Source: Iningainema tapete BLCC-T55 (GTDB lineage: Bacteria > Cyanobacteriota > Cyanobacteriia > Cyanobacteriales > Nostocaceae). Taken from it: a DNA stretch of 64,000 nucleotides. The position numbers were made by a program, and so were the translations under genes. The DNA is taken from the NCBI RefSeq assembly GCF_014698965.1, contig NZ_JACXAE010000088.1, positions 1 through 64,000 of the forward strand. Direction: 5' to 3'. This document shows positions 1 to 8,085 of the stretch, piece by piece (position 1 is the first letter of the stretch; each line of letters begins with the position of its first letter). The notes under the pieces were generated by a model. It saw nothing but the letters and a program-made list of their open reading frames with translations, had not been told where the DNA came from and searched no databases.

Positions 1-70
<70 letters not shown>

Positions 71-78
71 ATTCTGGA

Positions 79-107
79 GTAGATCCGTTCCACCGGAACA
101 GATCTAC
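79..107. repeat. Inverted repeat in the 16S leader
   Basis: A 29-bp near-perfect palindrome with arms GTAGATC.GTTCC and GGAAC.GATCTAC lies just upstream of the 16S 5' end. It has the same length and arm layout as the dispersed 29-bp palindromes elsewhere in the window (for example 37106-37134) but with different bases in the outer arm. It may be a leader stem used in rRNA processing, or a diverged member of the repeat family. Confidence 0.6.
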
Positions 108-230
108 TGTCTTGATTTCTTTCTTGGTTTAACCCAATTTAAGTTTCTTGACGAGGATTTCTTTCGTAAAAGCTTTCAAACTATTGATTTTTCTCGGTTC
201 GGTTGCCGTCTTTCTTGTCGGCACTTATCT

Positions 231-259
231 AAGATAACTATTCCTTAGCGAAGTGTCAA
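231..259 (-). promoter_or_regulatory. rRNA operon promoter (sigma-70 type)
   Basis: On the minus strand there is a perfect -35 box TTGACA (254-259), a 17-nt spacer and a -10-like TATCTT (231-236), followed by about 155 nt of leader before 16S. Optimal spacing and a consensus -35 fit a strong rRNA promoter; the start site would be near 224. Confidence 0.75.
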
Positions 260-491
260 GGGTTTGGCAAAAATTTTTTCGTTTTTTTTTGAATAAGTAA
301 TTATGCTCAAGGTAAACTAGATCTACAAACTACCTAAAATGATTGCTATGAGACGCTTTCAAACTAATTCTTTGTCTTTTTTCGCTTTGGCTTAGTCGTT
401 GAGTCCATATATATTATAGTATTTCAAAATTTACTTAATCCATATACTCAATCAATAGGAGGATGGATATGGGTAATTGAGTTTCTAGTCA

Positions 492-770
492 ATGGCAGTA
501 ACAGAACAAGAGTGCCTCCAGATGATTCAAGCTTGCCGCGATCGCAATGTCAACTTGATGATTGCCTACCGTCTGGTGCCCAAAGGTGGGCAGATATTCG
601 CATTATCAGTGCAATTTATTCAGTCAGCGCAAACAGGTAAGCCCGTGCAACTAGGTGAATTCAAGCAGCAGCATCGACTTGGAACTGAGCAGGTAATTGA
701 GCGCCTAGCAACTGAACAGCCAGAAGAATTGATCCACGCTACAGATCCTTCAGGTAAGGTACGTACGCGA
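492..770 (+). pseudogene. Gfo/Idh/MocA oxidoreductase relic
   Basis: The translation begins in the middle of the NAD-binding domain of a Gfo/Idh/MocA family sugar oxidoreductase (VTEQECLQMIQACRDRNV followed by LMIAYRL) and then jumps directly to the family's C-terminus. The C-terminal part is split over two frames: ADIRIISAIYS is read in the neighbouring frame near 593-626, and SAQTGKPVQLGEF then resumes in the first frame. So the gene has lost its 5' end and most of its middle, and has a frameshift near 625. The open frame continues to 845 by chance, but recognisable homology ends near 770. It is a dead fragment beside the rRNA operon. Confidence 0.75.
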
Positions 771-796
771 GATTTAGCAAACAAATACCAACAAAT

Positions 797-825
797 AATA
801 GGTCTTCTTCAATGGAAGACCTATT
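797..825. terminator. Terminator-like hairpin
   Basis: An 11-bp perfect stem (797-807 with 815-825) and a 7-nt loop are followed by ATTTT on the plus side; on the minus side the flank is also T-rich. It could end transcription of the small minus-strand frame at 838-930 or of the relic on the plus strand. Confidence 0.55.
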
Positions 826-837
826 ATTTTCAGTTAT

Positions 838-930
838 TTACATGACTAAGTTAACTACAAGCCAGTAACCAACAAGCAATGTAAATACGCCCAACCACAA
901 AGTGGTTATGTTCAATTTCAGTCTATTCAT
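838..930 (-). CDS. Possible 30-residue single-span membrane peptide
   Basis: A 31-codon frame starts with ATG at 930 and encodes a peptide with a basic N-terminus (MNRLKLN) and one hydrophobic span (LWLGVFTLLVGYWLVVNLV). The size and shape resemble the many tiny membrane subunits of cyanobacterial photosynthetic and respiratory complexes, but I do not recognise it as any of them. A hairpin at 797-825 lies directly downstream in its reading direction. No clear ribosome binding site precedes the ATG. It may be a chance frame; the coherent hydrophobic character is the only support. Confidence 0.3.
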   Translation of the reverse strand: MNRLKLNITTLWLGVFTLLVGYWLVVNLVM

Positions 931-1467
931 AAGCTGATAATTAAAGTCAGTTTTTCAAGTTAAGTGAGTGGGGAAGTCAATTCCAACGCAACATCTCCTC
1001 ACAAAAGTGCCAGTAATTAAGGTGCTTAACCTTTAGTTCCGATACCACAATGCACTTTATCTTTAACACTATTCTAGCGATTGAAGTAAATTTTTGCAGG
1101 TTACAAGTATCTGTCTAACCCGTATTAATTAAGTTGCATTCTGCATTTTCATACAACTTTGGTCGTATTCTTATGGGAATATTCAATCTATTTAAGCCTA
1201 TTTTAAGTTATTTGTCATCATTCACTAGAGAGAGCTAAAAAGTATATTTAATAGAAAATATTTAAAATCTATTAGTTTTATTAATCATAATTTACCATCT
1301 TAAGGTAGAAGAAAACTATATAGAGAACAAACTAAAGTATTAAGTAACAAAGACTTAATAAAGTCATCGCAAAAATTAACACGCCCTTAGTGTTAGTGAT
1401 GAGAATTAATTCGTTAGTCAGAAAGTAAACACTTTTAGTTTAAAACTTACTTCTTGGGAGGTTTTTT
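931..1467. other. AT-rich intergenic region
   Basis: About 540 bp upstream of the first glycosyltransferase. No coding similarity, tRNA or clear hairpin was seen. A GGGAGG ribosome binding site lies at its right end just before the ATG at 1468, so the region probably holds that gene's promoter and leader. Confidence 0.5.
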
Positions 1468-2556
1468 ATGCGGATTGCTCAGGTAGCTCCCCTATGGGAG
1501 AGAGTACCGCCTCCAGCTTACGGTGGCATAGAGCTAGTAGTGGGGTTACTGACTGATGAACTAGTCCGGCGTGGGCATGAAGTAACGCTATTTGCATCGG
1601 GTGATTCTATCAGTTTGGCTAAACTTGAATCAGTTCATCCCTGTGCGCTAAGGCTCGACTCTACTGTGAAGGAGTACGGCGTTTATGAAATGTTGCACCT
1701 GAGTCGGGTGTATCAGTATGCAGACGAGTTTGATATTATTCACTCGCACATGGGGATTGCCGCATTGCCCTATGCCAACTTGGTAAAAACACCCACTGTT
1801 CACACCTTGCACGGGATTTTTACCCCTGACAATGAAAAGATGTTTAAATACCATAAACATCAACCCTATGTCAGTATTTCCGATGCACAGCGGGAACCAA
1901 GGTTAGAACTAAATTGTGTAGCAACAGTCTACAACGGTATTGACATCAGCAGTTATGAGTTTTATGCCCAACCTGAAAATCCGCCATACTTAGCGTTTCT
2001 GGGTAGAATCTCGCCAGAGAAGGGAACGCACAAGGCGATCGCCATTGCTAAAAAAGCAGGTTGGCACTTGAAAATGGCAGGTAAAGTAGACGTAGTTGAT
2101 GTAGAGTATTTTGAACAGGAAATCAAGCCGCACATTGATGGTAAGCAGATTGAGTATCTCGGTGAAGCAAACCACGAGCAAAAAAATGCATTAATGGGTG
2201 GCGCAGTAGCAACTTTATTCCCCATCACTTGGCGAGAACCTTTTGGATTAGTAATGGCTGAATCAATGGCTGCGGGTACACCAGTTATTGCTATGAATCT
2301 AGGCTCGACAAAAGAAGTAATCCTTCACGAAAAAACAGGTTTCCTTTGCAGTAACGTTGACGAATGTGTTGAAGCAGTTAGCAAAGTTGCCGAACTTGAT
2401 CGCTATACTTGTCGCAAGCATGTCTCTAACCTTTTTGGTGTTGCGCACATGACAGATGGTTATGAAGCTGTTTACCGACAAATTTTAGCCGAGCGATTTG
2501 CTAAAACTAATGGACACCTGCGCAGTGGAGTTGTTCTCAGCAATAGCCGCAACTAA
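1468..2556 (+). CDS. Glycosyltransferase family 4 protein
   Basis: A 362-residue GT-B fold glycosyltransferase that should transfer a sugar from a nucleotide sugar with retention of configuration. The N-terminal acceptor domain begins MRIAQVAPLWERVPPPAYGG followed by IELVVGLL, the usual GT4 glycine-rich opening. The C-terminal donor domain has the LGRISPEKG motif near residue 177 and the WREPFGLVMAESMAAGTPV motif near residues 255-273 that contains the E-x7-E-type sugar nucleotide site. Length is normal for the family. The start is supported by GGGAGG 7 nt upstream. No polysaccharide cluster surrounds it, so acceptor and product cannot be named. The next gene is convergent. Confidence 0.9.
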   Translation: MRIAQVAPLWERVPPPAYGGIELVVGLLTDELVRRGHEVTLFASGDSISLAKLESVHPCALRLDSTVKEYGVYEMLHLSRVYQYADEFDIIHSHMGIAALPYANLVKTPTVHTLHGIFTPDNEKMFKYHKHQPYVSISDAQREPRLELNCVATVYNGIDISSYEFYAQPENPPYLAFLGRISPEKGTHKAIAIAKKAGWHLKMAGKVDVVDVEYFEQEIKPHIDGKQIEYLGEANHEQKNALMGGAVATLFPITWREPFGLVMAESMAAGTPVIAMNLGSTKEVILHEKTGFLCSNVDECVEAVSKVAELDRYTCRKHVSNLFGVAHMTDGYEAVYRQILAERFAKTNGHLRSGVVLSNSRN

Positions 2557-2632
2557 GTAGAGCTAAGCACGTTTTTCAAATCCAATATACTTTTGGGGGC
2601 GAACAACAGTTTGCCCTTACAATAGTATTAGC

Positions 2633-3133
2633 TCATGATTCTCTCTCATTGCTTACCCGTTCCGCTCGGTTTTGCTCACCCTGCCTAATTTCGCGCTCTA
2701 AAAAGTAATTCAGTAAAGTTCGTAACAAGACGATCGCCCCCAAGTTTAAAATATCCTGACGATTAGGCGCAACCGCTGTACGCAGAATATCACTAGCAAC
2801 GGTAAATTCTAATCCCAATGCCAGCCCCCGTCCCAATTTGAGGCGGATTAATTCGGTAGAATCAAAATGTTGTTTAGCGCGAGAGAATAATTGACGTACA
2901 TAGGCAGTAATTCCACGGATCACAGCACCAGCAACTACTACTGCGGCGGCAATTTCTGTTGCAGCAGCTAAATAACCAGCAATCAACCTGAGCCATAATT
3001 CCAAAGGACTTTCAAACGTTGCGGCTTCGTTGCTTTGCCCAACGTTAAGATTTAACAGTAGAATTAAACCGAAAATTAAGGCTACAGGTAGCAGAATATC
3101 GGCTAGAGAATCACGCAATGGCTCTCGTTTCAT
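2633..3133 (-). CDS. DUF1622 family membrane protein
   Basis: The protein matches the DUF1622 family: two or three membrane spans (DILLPVALIFGLILLLNLNV; LIAGYLAAATEIAAAVVVAG) followed by the family's typical segment with LGRGLALGLEFTVASDILRT and ILNLGAIVLLRTLLNYFLEREI. The function of this inner-membrane family is unknown. The ATG at 3133 is preferred; a TTG eight codons upstream (3157) is possible, and neither has a strong ribosome binding site. It converges on the glycosyltransferase and lies just downstream of a truncated alcohol dehydrogenase on the same strand. Confidence 0.8.
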   Translation of the reverse strand: MKREPLRDSLADILLPVALIFGLILLLNLNVGQSNEAATFESPLELWLRLIAGYLAAATEIAAAVVVAGAVIRGITAYVRQLFSRAKQHFDSTELIRLKLGRGLALGLEFTVASDILRTAVAPNRQDILNLGAIVLLRTLLNYFLEREIRQGEQNRAERVSNERES

Positions 3134-3184
3134 ATTAGTTTTGTCAGACTCAATCAAAAACTTTACGGCGATCGCTGCTTCTCT

Positions 3185-3331
3185 CTACAAAAAGAGTAAT
3201 TTACTTTTGACCAAGTATAAAGTTTTATAAACAAAATCAATTTCTACTTCATCACTGCCTAGTGGTTCAAAATCGTATTCAATCGGTTTGAGTTCTTGAC
3301 GCTGTTGAAAAGCTGCGTAAGCACGAACCAT
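3185..3331 (-). pseudogene. Zinc-type alcohol dehydrogenase, N-terminal relic
   Basis: A 48-codon frame starts at ATG 3331 after an AGAGG ribosome binding site. Its first 32 residues (MVRAYAAFQQRQELKPIEYD and FEPLGSDEVEID) match the N-terminus of NAD(P)-dependent zinc alcohol dehydrogenases of the medium-chain family, which normally continue into the zinc-binding GICHSD region. Here homology ends abruptly near 3236 and a stop follows at 3185. So roughly 90 percent of the gene is gone, while promoter-proximal signals persist. It lies in a zone with other relics. Confidence 0.7.
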
Positions 3332-3620
3332 AGATATAACCTCTGTTGTGGAAATAAATGCCTGGTGATTAATTCTTTAATTATGATCGCGATCGCCCTA
3401 TTTTATACTGGGACTGAGTGTAGGGGACGACATAACAACTGTGACAAGACGCTTTTGAATATGAAGATTTGTTTCCATCTCCTCCAAATAAATCTTATCC
3501 GAAGTCATATCGAGTATAGGTTAAAAACAAACTCATAACGACTACAAGTAAAACAACGATCTGTAAGTTCATGCTCAATCGGCTGAACGGAAGTGTAAAA
3601 GGAGAGAAAAAGCACCCACT

Positions 3621-3711
3621 ATGGCTAATCCTAAAATACTAACAACCGCTGAAGGTATTCCAGTTTCAGATAATTAGAACTCGTTAACGGCGGGTGATCG
3701 CGGTCGTGTGC
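3621..3711 (+). pseudogene. Catalase, N-terminal relic
   Basis: After a GGAGAG ribosome binding site the frame reads MANPKILTTAEGIPVSDN, a stop (TAG, 3675-3677), then NSLTAGDRG. This is the well-known N-terminus of haem catalases of the clade with ..LTTAxGxPVADNQNSLTAGxRGP. The stop replaces the conserved Gln codon (CAG to TAG would explain it), and after DRG the sequence degenerates into more stops. No remainder of the 480-residue enzyme was found in the following 170 bp. Confidence 0.75.
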
Positions 3712-3886
3712 AGCAGGTTTAGGGATTGCGATCGATCCATCTATGATTCCAACTTCTGCTCAGCCAATTGGGGTATAGCAAGCTGAGGAAACATCGTTTT
3801 TCTCTTGCTTAGAGGAATAAGTTGCCCGTTAGAATAAATGTCAAACTGGCAACTTGTTCCTTCAAAATAAAACCGATCATAGCTTT

Positions 3887-4698
3887 TTAACTCAACTGCC
3901 GTCGGAATTGACGAATACTAAGAGTCATCAAAACTGTGGCGAAAAGTAGTAAAATTAGTACTTGAGGCCAAAGCGTTTCGATGCCAACTCCCTTAAGTAA
4001 CATCCCGCGACAGACTTCGATAAAATAGCGCAGGGGATCAAGATAAGAGAGCCATTGGATAAAGGTGGGCATAGAGGAAATAGGGGTAGCAACTACTGTG
4101 GTCATGCCGGATGTTGCTGCTAGCTGTGCTAAAATGTCCCAAAATTCACGCCGTGATACTGGATCTACGCCTGTGGTAGGCTCGTCTAAGAGTAAGATTT
4201 TCGGTTGGTGAATTAGCGCACAGCATAAGGCGAGTTTCTGTTTCATTCTCCGGATAGTTTTCCGGCTAGGCGTTGTTTGAATTGTGCTAGGTCTAGTAAG
4301 TTTAGGTAATGTTGGCTACGGGTTGTGAAGGTGGTTTCGCTAACTTCGTGTAATCCTGCTGCATAGCGCAAGTTTTCCCAGATGCTCATGTCTTGGTAGA
4401 GACTAAAGCGTTGGGTTAGGTAGCCCATTTGCAGACGCACGTTTGCTGGTTGGGAGTTGAGAACTTCGACTATGCCGCTTTTTTGTAGCATTACGCCTGA
4501 AAGGATTTGGAATGTTGTGGTTTTGCCGGCTCCATCTGGTCCGACTAGTCCGAATATTTCGCCAGCGTATATGTCTAGGTTGATTCCTGCTACGGCTTCG
4601 GTTGTTTGTTTGTTGTAGGTGTGATGTAAATCTCGGATGGAGATTACGGGGGGGTTTGTGTGTTTTTGTTGGGTGAGCGTTTGGGGTGAGACTTTCAT
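3887..4698 (-). pseudogene. ABC exporter relic: ATPase N-half fused to permease C-terminus
   Basis: Two adjoining frames form a single wreck. The first (4698-4243) holds the Walker A half of an ABC ATPase (GLVGPDGAGKTTTFQILSG) and ends at KLSGE-stop. The second (4246-3887) resumes with MKQKLALCCALIHQPKILLL and DEPTTGVDP, so one base was lost in the signature LSGG-M. Straight after the H-loop region, at ..VVATP, the frame jumps to ISSMPTFIQWLSYLDPLRYF and the last membrane span of an ABC-2 permease. A deletion has therefore removed the second ATPase half, one permease and most of another. With the HlyD protein and TetR regulator upstream, the original operon had the YbhGFSR layout. The export function must be lost. 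Confidence 0.85.
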
Positions 4699-4801
4699 TT
4701 TTTATGAATCGCGAAGACGCGAAGTACGCCAAGAAAGAGTAAATCAGAGTTTATCTGTTTGATTTGAATGGTGGATGTAGAGAAGGAAGAATTTTTCTGC
4801 C

Positions 4802-6109
4802 CTACTCCCCTACTCCCCTACTCCGTTGCTCCTCTGCTATGAGGATTCTGCCATCTGCTGGCATTCCTGGTTTGGCTAATCCTTGGGGGTTTTTGAGGGT
4901 GAGTTCTACGCCGAATACTTGGGTGACTCGGTCTTTTTTGAAGTAGGTGTTTTCTGGGGTGAAGCTGGCTTTGGGATCTACACGGGTGACTGTTGCTTGT
5001 AGTGGTTGTTTGGGAAAGGCGTCTAGGTATACTAGTCCTGGTTGTCCTAGTTTGACTTTACCTATTTCTCCTTCTGGTATAAAGCCTCGAAGGTAGAGGT
5101 TGTCTAGGTTTACTATTGTGATTAAGGGCGCACCTGCTGCTACTACTTCGCCTGGTTCTACTGAACGGGTGATGACGTTGCCTGTGAGGGGGCTGTTGAT
5201 TTTTAGGTAGTTTAAGTTTGCTTGGACTTGTGCCTGTGTTGCTTGGGCATCGCGCACGTCTTGTTGTGCTACTGTAATATCGGTGCGGGCTTGTGCTATT
5301 TGTTTTTCAATTTGTAGGGCTGCTGCGGCACGAATTGGTGGATTGCGCAGTGTGGCTTGCGCTTGTGTTAGTCTTCCTTGAGCAGATTTAACTTGCTGTT
5401 GTGCAGCATTTACACGGGCTTGGGCTGTGTTTAATGCTGCATTATCTTCGTCTATTTGTTGGGCAGCGATCGCACCTTGGTTATATAAGTAACTACTGCG
5501 TCTTTGTCTGATCTTGGCTAGGCTTAAGCTTTCCCTGGCTTCTGCTAGTTGGGCGCGGGTTGTTGCTACAGCGTTTTCTGCTTCTAATACTCTACCTTGG
5601 CTTTCTTGATATGCTTGTTGGGTGATGAGATTGGCTTGCTGTAGTTGTGCTTCGAGTACGGGTAATTGCTGACGGGCACGTTCTAATCTTTCTTGTGCTG
5701 CTTTGACTCTGGCGGCTGCTCCCTGAAGTTGGGCGCGTAGTTCAGAGTCGTCTATTTGTACTAAGGGCTGATTTGGTTTTACTACATCTCCTTCTCTAAC
5801 GGCTACGTTAGTAACCCTACCGCCAATTTTGGCGGATATATCGGTTTCGTAACCTTCTATCCGCCCGCTTAAAAACAAGCCATCGGGTTCGTGGTAAAAA
5901 AATCCCCGGTAGATGCCGTATCCACTGCCAGCAAGAAGTGCGATCGCTCCTAAAATCACTACTGGTTTAGGAATACGTCGCTTCTTGGGTTTTTCTGGTT
6001 CGGGCTGGGGTGGGGATTGCTGAGAATCACTAACAGAATTAATGGGAGCCTCTTTCGAGACGCGATTCATAGCGTCTGTATTGGTTGGTTCGGTCGGCGT
6101 TTGTGTCAT
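4802..6109 (-). CDS. HlyD family periplasmic adaptor of an ABC exporter
   Basis: A 435-residue membrane fusion protein. It has a proline-rich cytoplasmic start, one membrane span (PVVILGAIALLAGSGYGIY, about residues 48-68), a first lipoyl half (GGRVTNVAVREGDVVKPNQP), a long coiled-coil hairpin rich in Gln and Ala (about 120-300), the second lipoyl half (NSPLTGNVITRSVEPGEVV) and a beta-barrel domain. It should link an inner-membrane ABC exporter to the outer envelope. Its partner ATPase and permease, immediately downstream on the same strand, are destroyed, so this intact gene may be an orphan. A palindrome matching the one at the tetR start lies 34-53 nt upstream of its ATG. Confidence 0.88.
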   Translation of the reverse strand: MTQTPTEPTNTDAMNRVSKEAPINSVSDSQQSPPQPEPEKPKKRRIPKPVVILGAIALLAGSGYGIYRGFFYHEPDGLFLSGRIEGYETDISAKIGGRVTNVAVREGDVVKPNQPLVQIDDSELRAQLQGAAARVKAAQERLERARQQLPVLEAQLQQANLITQQAYQESQGRVLEAENAVATTRAQLAEARESLSLAKIRQRRSSYLYNQGAIAAQQIDEDNAALNTAQARVNAAQQQVKSAQGRLTQAQATLRNPPIRAAAALQIEKQIAQARTDITVAQQDVRDAQATQAQVQANLNYLKINSPLTGNVITRSVEPGEVVAAGAPLITIVNLDNLYLRGFIPEGEIGKVKLGQPGLVYLDAFPKQPLQATVTRVDPKASFTPENTYFKKDRVTQVFGVELTLKNPQGLAKPGMPADGRILIAEEQRSRGVGE

Positions 6110-6142
6110 AACGACCTGTAGTAATGAAATTTAATCACATGT

Positions 6143-6162
6143 TTGATTGACTAATTAATCAA
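6143..6162. promoter_or_regulatory. Probable TetR operator upstream of the hlyD-like gene
   Basis: A 20-bp inverted repeat TTGATTGA..TTAATCAA lies between the tetR stop codon (which it overlaps) and the hlyD-like start. It matches the palindrome at 6840-6859 in 17 of 20 positions by eye. Paired sites of this kind are typical of TetR autoregulation plus control of the adjacent exporter. Confidence 0.65.
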
Positions 6163-6832
6163 CTTGATTTAACACAAAAGAATGCTTTTCAGCTTGTTGA
6201 TAAAAGGTTGGTGTGGGAACCTGCATACCTTGAAGGAAAATCTCCACGGCTCCTGCTACCATCGTATCAATACTAATATCTTGAGAATCAGATTGTAGGA
6301 ATACTTCACGGGTAAGCATATATACAACTAAAGGACCGATGAAACAGCGTGCTGCTACTCTTGGGTCCATAGGTTTAAGTACTCCAGCTGACATTTGCAC
6401 AGCCAAATAGCGAGTTAAGAAAGCAATGGAACGACTAGGTCCAATAGTGTTAAACATCTGAGCTATTTGGGGTTGTCGGAACGCTTCAGAAAGTAGGAGT
6501 TTCATTAGCGCAACTGATTGTGGATTCTCTGCGACTTTAAGAAACGCTTTAGCAAAGATGAACAGTACCTCTTGGGGAGGTTTACTCATCATTTCCTCTT
6601 CACTGTGCGTTAGCAATTGCAGTACAGGTAAGCGTTGCTCAACTACTTGCTGAAATAAGTCACTTTTATCTTTAAAGTAGTGGTAAATCAAACCAGGTGA
6701 GCCAATTCCTGACGCCGCTGCAATATCTTTGTTAGTCGCTTTCTCAAAACCCTTGCTGGCAAACACCTGCAATGCACCGTCAATAATCTGCTGTCGCCGA
6801 CCTTCAAAGTCTTGCTCGTCGCGTTGAGGCAT
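6155..6832 (-). CDS. TetR/AcrR family transcriptional regulator
   Basis: The N-terminal helix-turn-helix runs from RRQQIIDGALQVFASKGFEK through TNKDIAAASGIGSPGLIYHYFKDKSDLF, the TetR signature; the all-helical C-terminal domain would bind a ligand. The ATG at 6832 (MPQRDEQD) is chosen over the frame's first ATG at 6883, because the DNA between them contains the operator-like palindrome 6840-6859, which would otherwise be coding. With the downstream hlyD-like gene and the ruined ABC genes it reproduces the regulator-adaptor-ABC order of the E. coli cecR-ybhGFSR type. It is divergent from the propeller genes at 7035. Confidence 0.85.
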   Translation of the reverse strand: MPQRDEQDFEGRRQQIIDGALQVFASKGFEKATNKDIAAASGIGSPGLIYHYFKDKSDLFQQVVEQRLPVLQLLTHSEEEMMSKPPQEVLFIFAKAFLKVAENPQSVALMKLLLSEAFRQPQIAQMFNTIGPSRSIAFLTRYLAVQMSAGVLKPMDPRVAARCFIGPLVVYMLTREVFLQSDSQDISIDTMVAGAVEIFLQGMQVPTPTFYQQAEKHSFVLNQVD

Positions 6833-6839
6833 AAACTTC

Positions 6840-6859
6840 TTGATTGATTGGTTAATCAA
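6840..6859. promoter_or_regulatory. Probable TetR operator at the tetR start
   Basis: A 20-bp inverted repeat TTGATTGA..TTAATCAA sits 8-27 nt upstream of the preferred tetR start codon (6832). It is nearly the same as the site before the hlyD-like gene, which supports autoregulation. Confidence 0.65.
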
Positions 6860-7034
6860 TAATTTAACATCAGGAGTAAACAAAAGTCAAAGCTATAACA
6901 ATAATTTGTTATAAATTTACATTTACGCCTAATACAAAATCTACATTTTGACTTATGCCTTTAGAGGTAAGCATAGTATATAGCCATAATTAAACCTTTA
7001 ATGATAAACTTCAAATTATTCAAATGTTTAGACG

Positions 7035-8072
7035 ATGAAAACTATGCCTTGGCAACCTCGCAACAAGTATTGCTGGGATTTTTGGTTTGCGCAAAAAGAG
7101 AAAACACTACACATTTTTTTTCTCCAAGCTTCACAACTTGGTTGTGCTTACAATCCTGAAAAACGACACGATCAAACATCAGTTGGTCATGCTATATTAA
7201 CAGAACACGGCTGGAAAGAAATAGACGTAAACGAACCAGCGCTACAAAGAAGAGAGGCAAATGTCTGGGATAATCATGTAATTTGGACAGGGAGTATCCT
7301 TCACAATGACGGTCTTTACTATCTGTTTTACACAGGTAAACGTAAAGAAGATTTATTAGTGGAAACTCCTCAGGAACGACGTACACCACAAAACATTGGT
7401 ATCGCCACTTCTTCAGATTTAGAAAACTGGACAAGGACAGCCGCTAGTTTGGAAAAACCTGTGATTCCTAATCCTGGAATTGATAGTGAATTTGATGGTA
7501 GTAACTGGCGTGACCCTTATGTTATAAAAGATGATATCAACGGACAGTATTATGCTTTTATTTGCGCACGTCCTAAAGATTCTGCTCCCGATGCGGGGGG
7601 TGTGGTAGCAGTAGCCACCTCATCAAATTTGTCTGATTGGCAAGATGAACCTTATAAAATTTTGTATAGAAGTGATGAGTTTTATCTTTTAGAGGTTCCG
7701 CAGGTTTTCTGGCGCAAGACGAACGATGGTAATTACTGGCGTTTGTATCTTTTATTTGGTCCTCACTGGAGCCATTTCTTTACACATAAAATACCTATAG
7801 GAGTAACTTGTTATGTTCGCTCTCAGCCCATAAAAGATCGAAGTAAGGTTAGTTACGATCGCATTCCTTGGGAGAACGAACCAGCAAACCTACTCTGTCA
7901 ATACTTATATGCTGGTAAACTTGTTAACCCAGAAACAGAACTTCACCCTGTATTCTATGGGTTTCAAAAAGAAGACGAAGGCGGACATTTTGTCGGCGGA
8001 ATATCCGATCCACAATGGGCAATTTTTGCTGATGATGGCAAGATTAGCTTAACCGACGCTCAACCAAAATAG
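7035..8072 (+). CDS. Five-bladed propeller glycosidase-like protein (GH32/43/68 type), copy 1
   Basis: A 345-residue protein of the five-bladed beta-propeller clan that includes GH32, GH43 and GH68 (invertases, levansucrases, arabinanases). The three acidic residues expected of GH32/68 enzymes are visible: D15 in WDFW (nucleophile position), D160 in WRDPYV (transition-state stabiliser position) and E220 in LEVPQV (acid/base position), with WTGS near residue 84 as in levansucrase-like enzymes. No signal peptide is present, so it probably acts in the cytoplasm. The substrate is unknown; a fructoside or other compatible-solute sugar is a guess from context. Fourteen bp separate it from a related gene, so the two are co-transcribed. 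Confidence 0.75.
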   Translation: MKTMPWQPRNKYCWDFWFAQKEKTLHIFFLQASQLGCAYNPEKRHDQTSVGHAILTEHGWKEIDVNEPALQRREANVWDNHVIWTGSILHNDGLYYLFYTGKRKEDLLVETPQERRTPQNIGIATSSDLENWTRTAASLEKPVIPNPGIDSEFDGSNWRDPYVIKDDINGQYYAFICARPKDSAPDAGGVVAVATSSNLSDWQDEPYKILYRSDEFYLLEVPQVFWRKTNDGNYWRLYLLFGPHWSHFFTHKIPIGVTCYVRSQPIKDRSKVSYDRIPWENEPANLLCQYLYAGKLVNPETELHPVFYGFQKEDEGGHFVGGISDPQWAIFADDGKISLTDAQPK

Positions 8073-8085
8073 CTTTCATTAACCT

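Noticed and set aside
3296-3538. 80-codon plus-strand frame between the adh and catalase relics
   Set aside because: It runs antisense through the start of the adh relic, has no family match and no binding site.
4403-4732. 109-codon minus-strand frame with basic text
   Set aside because: It is the out-of-frame shadow of the ABC ATPase half.
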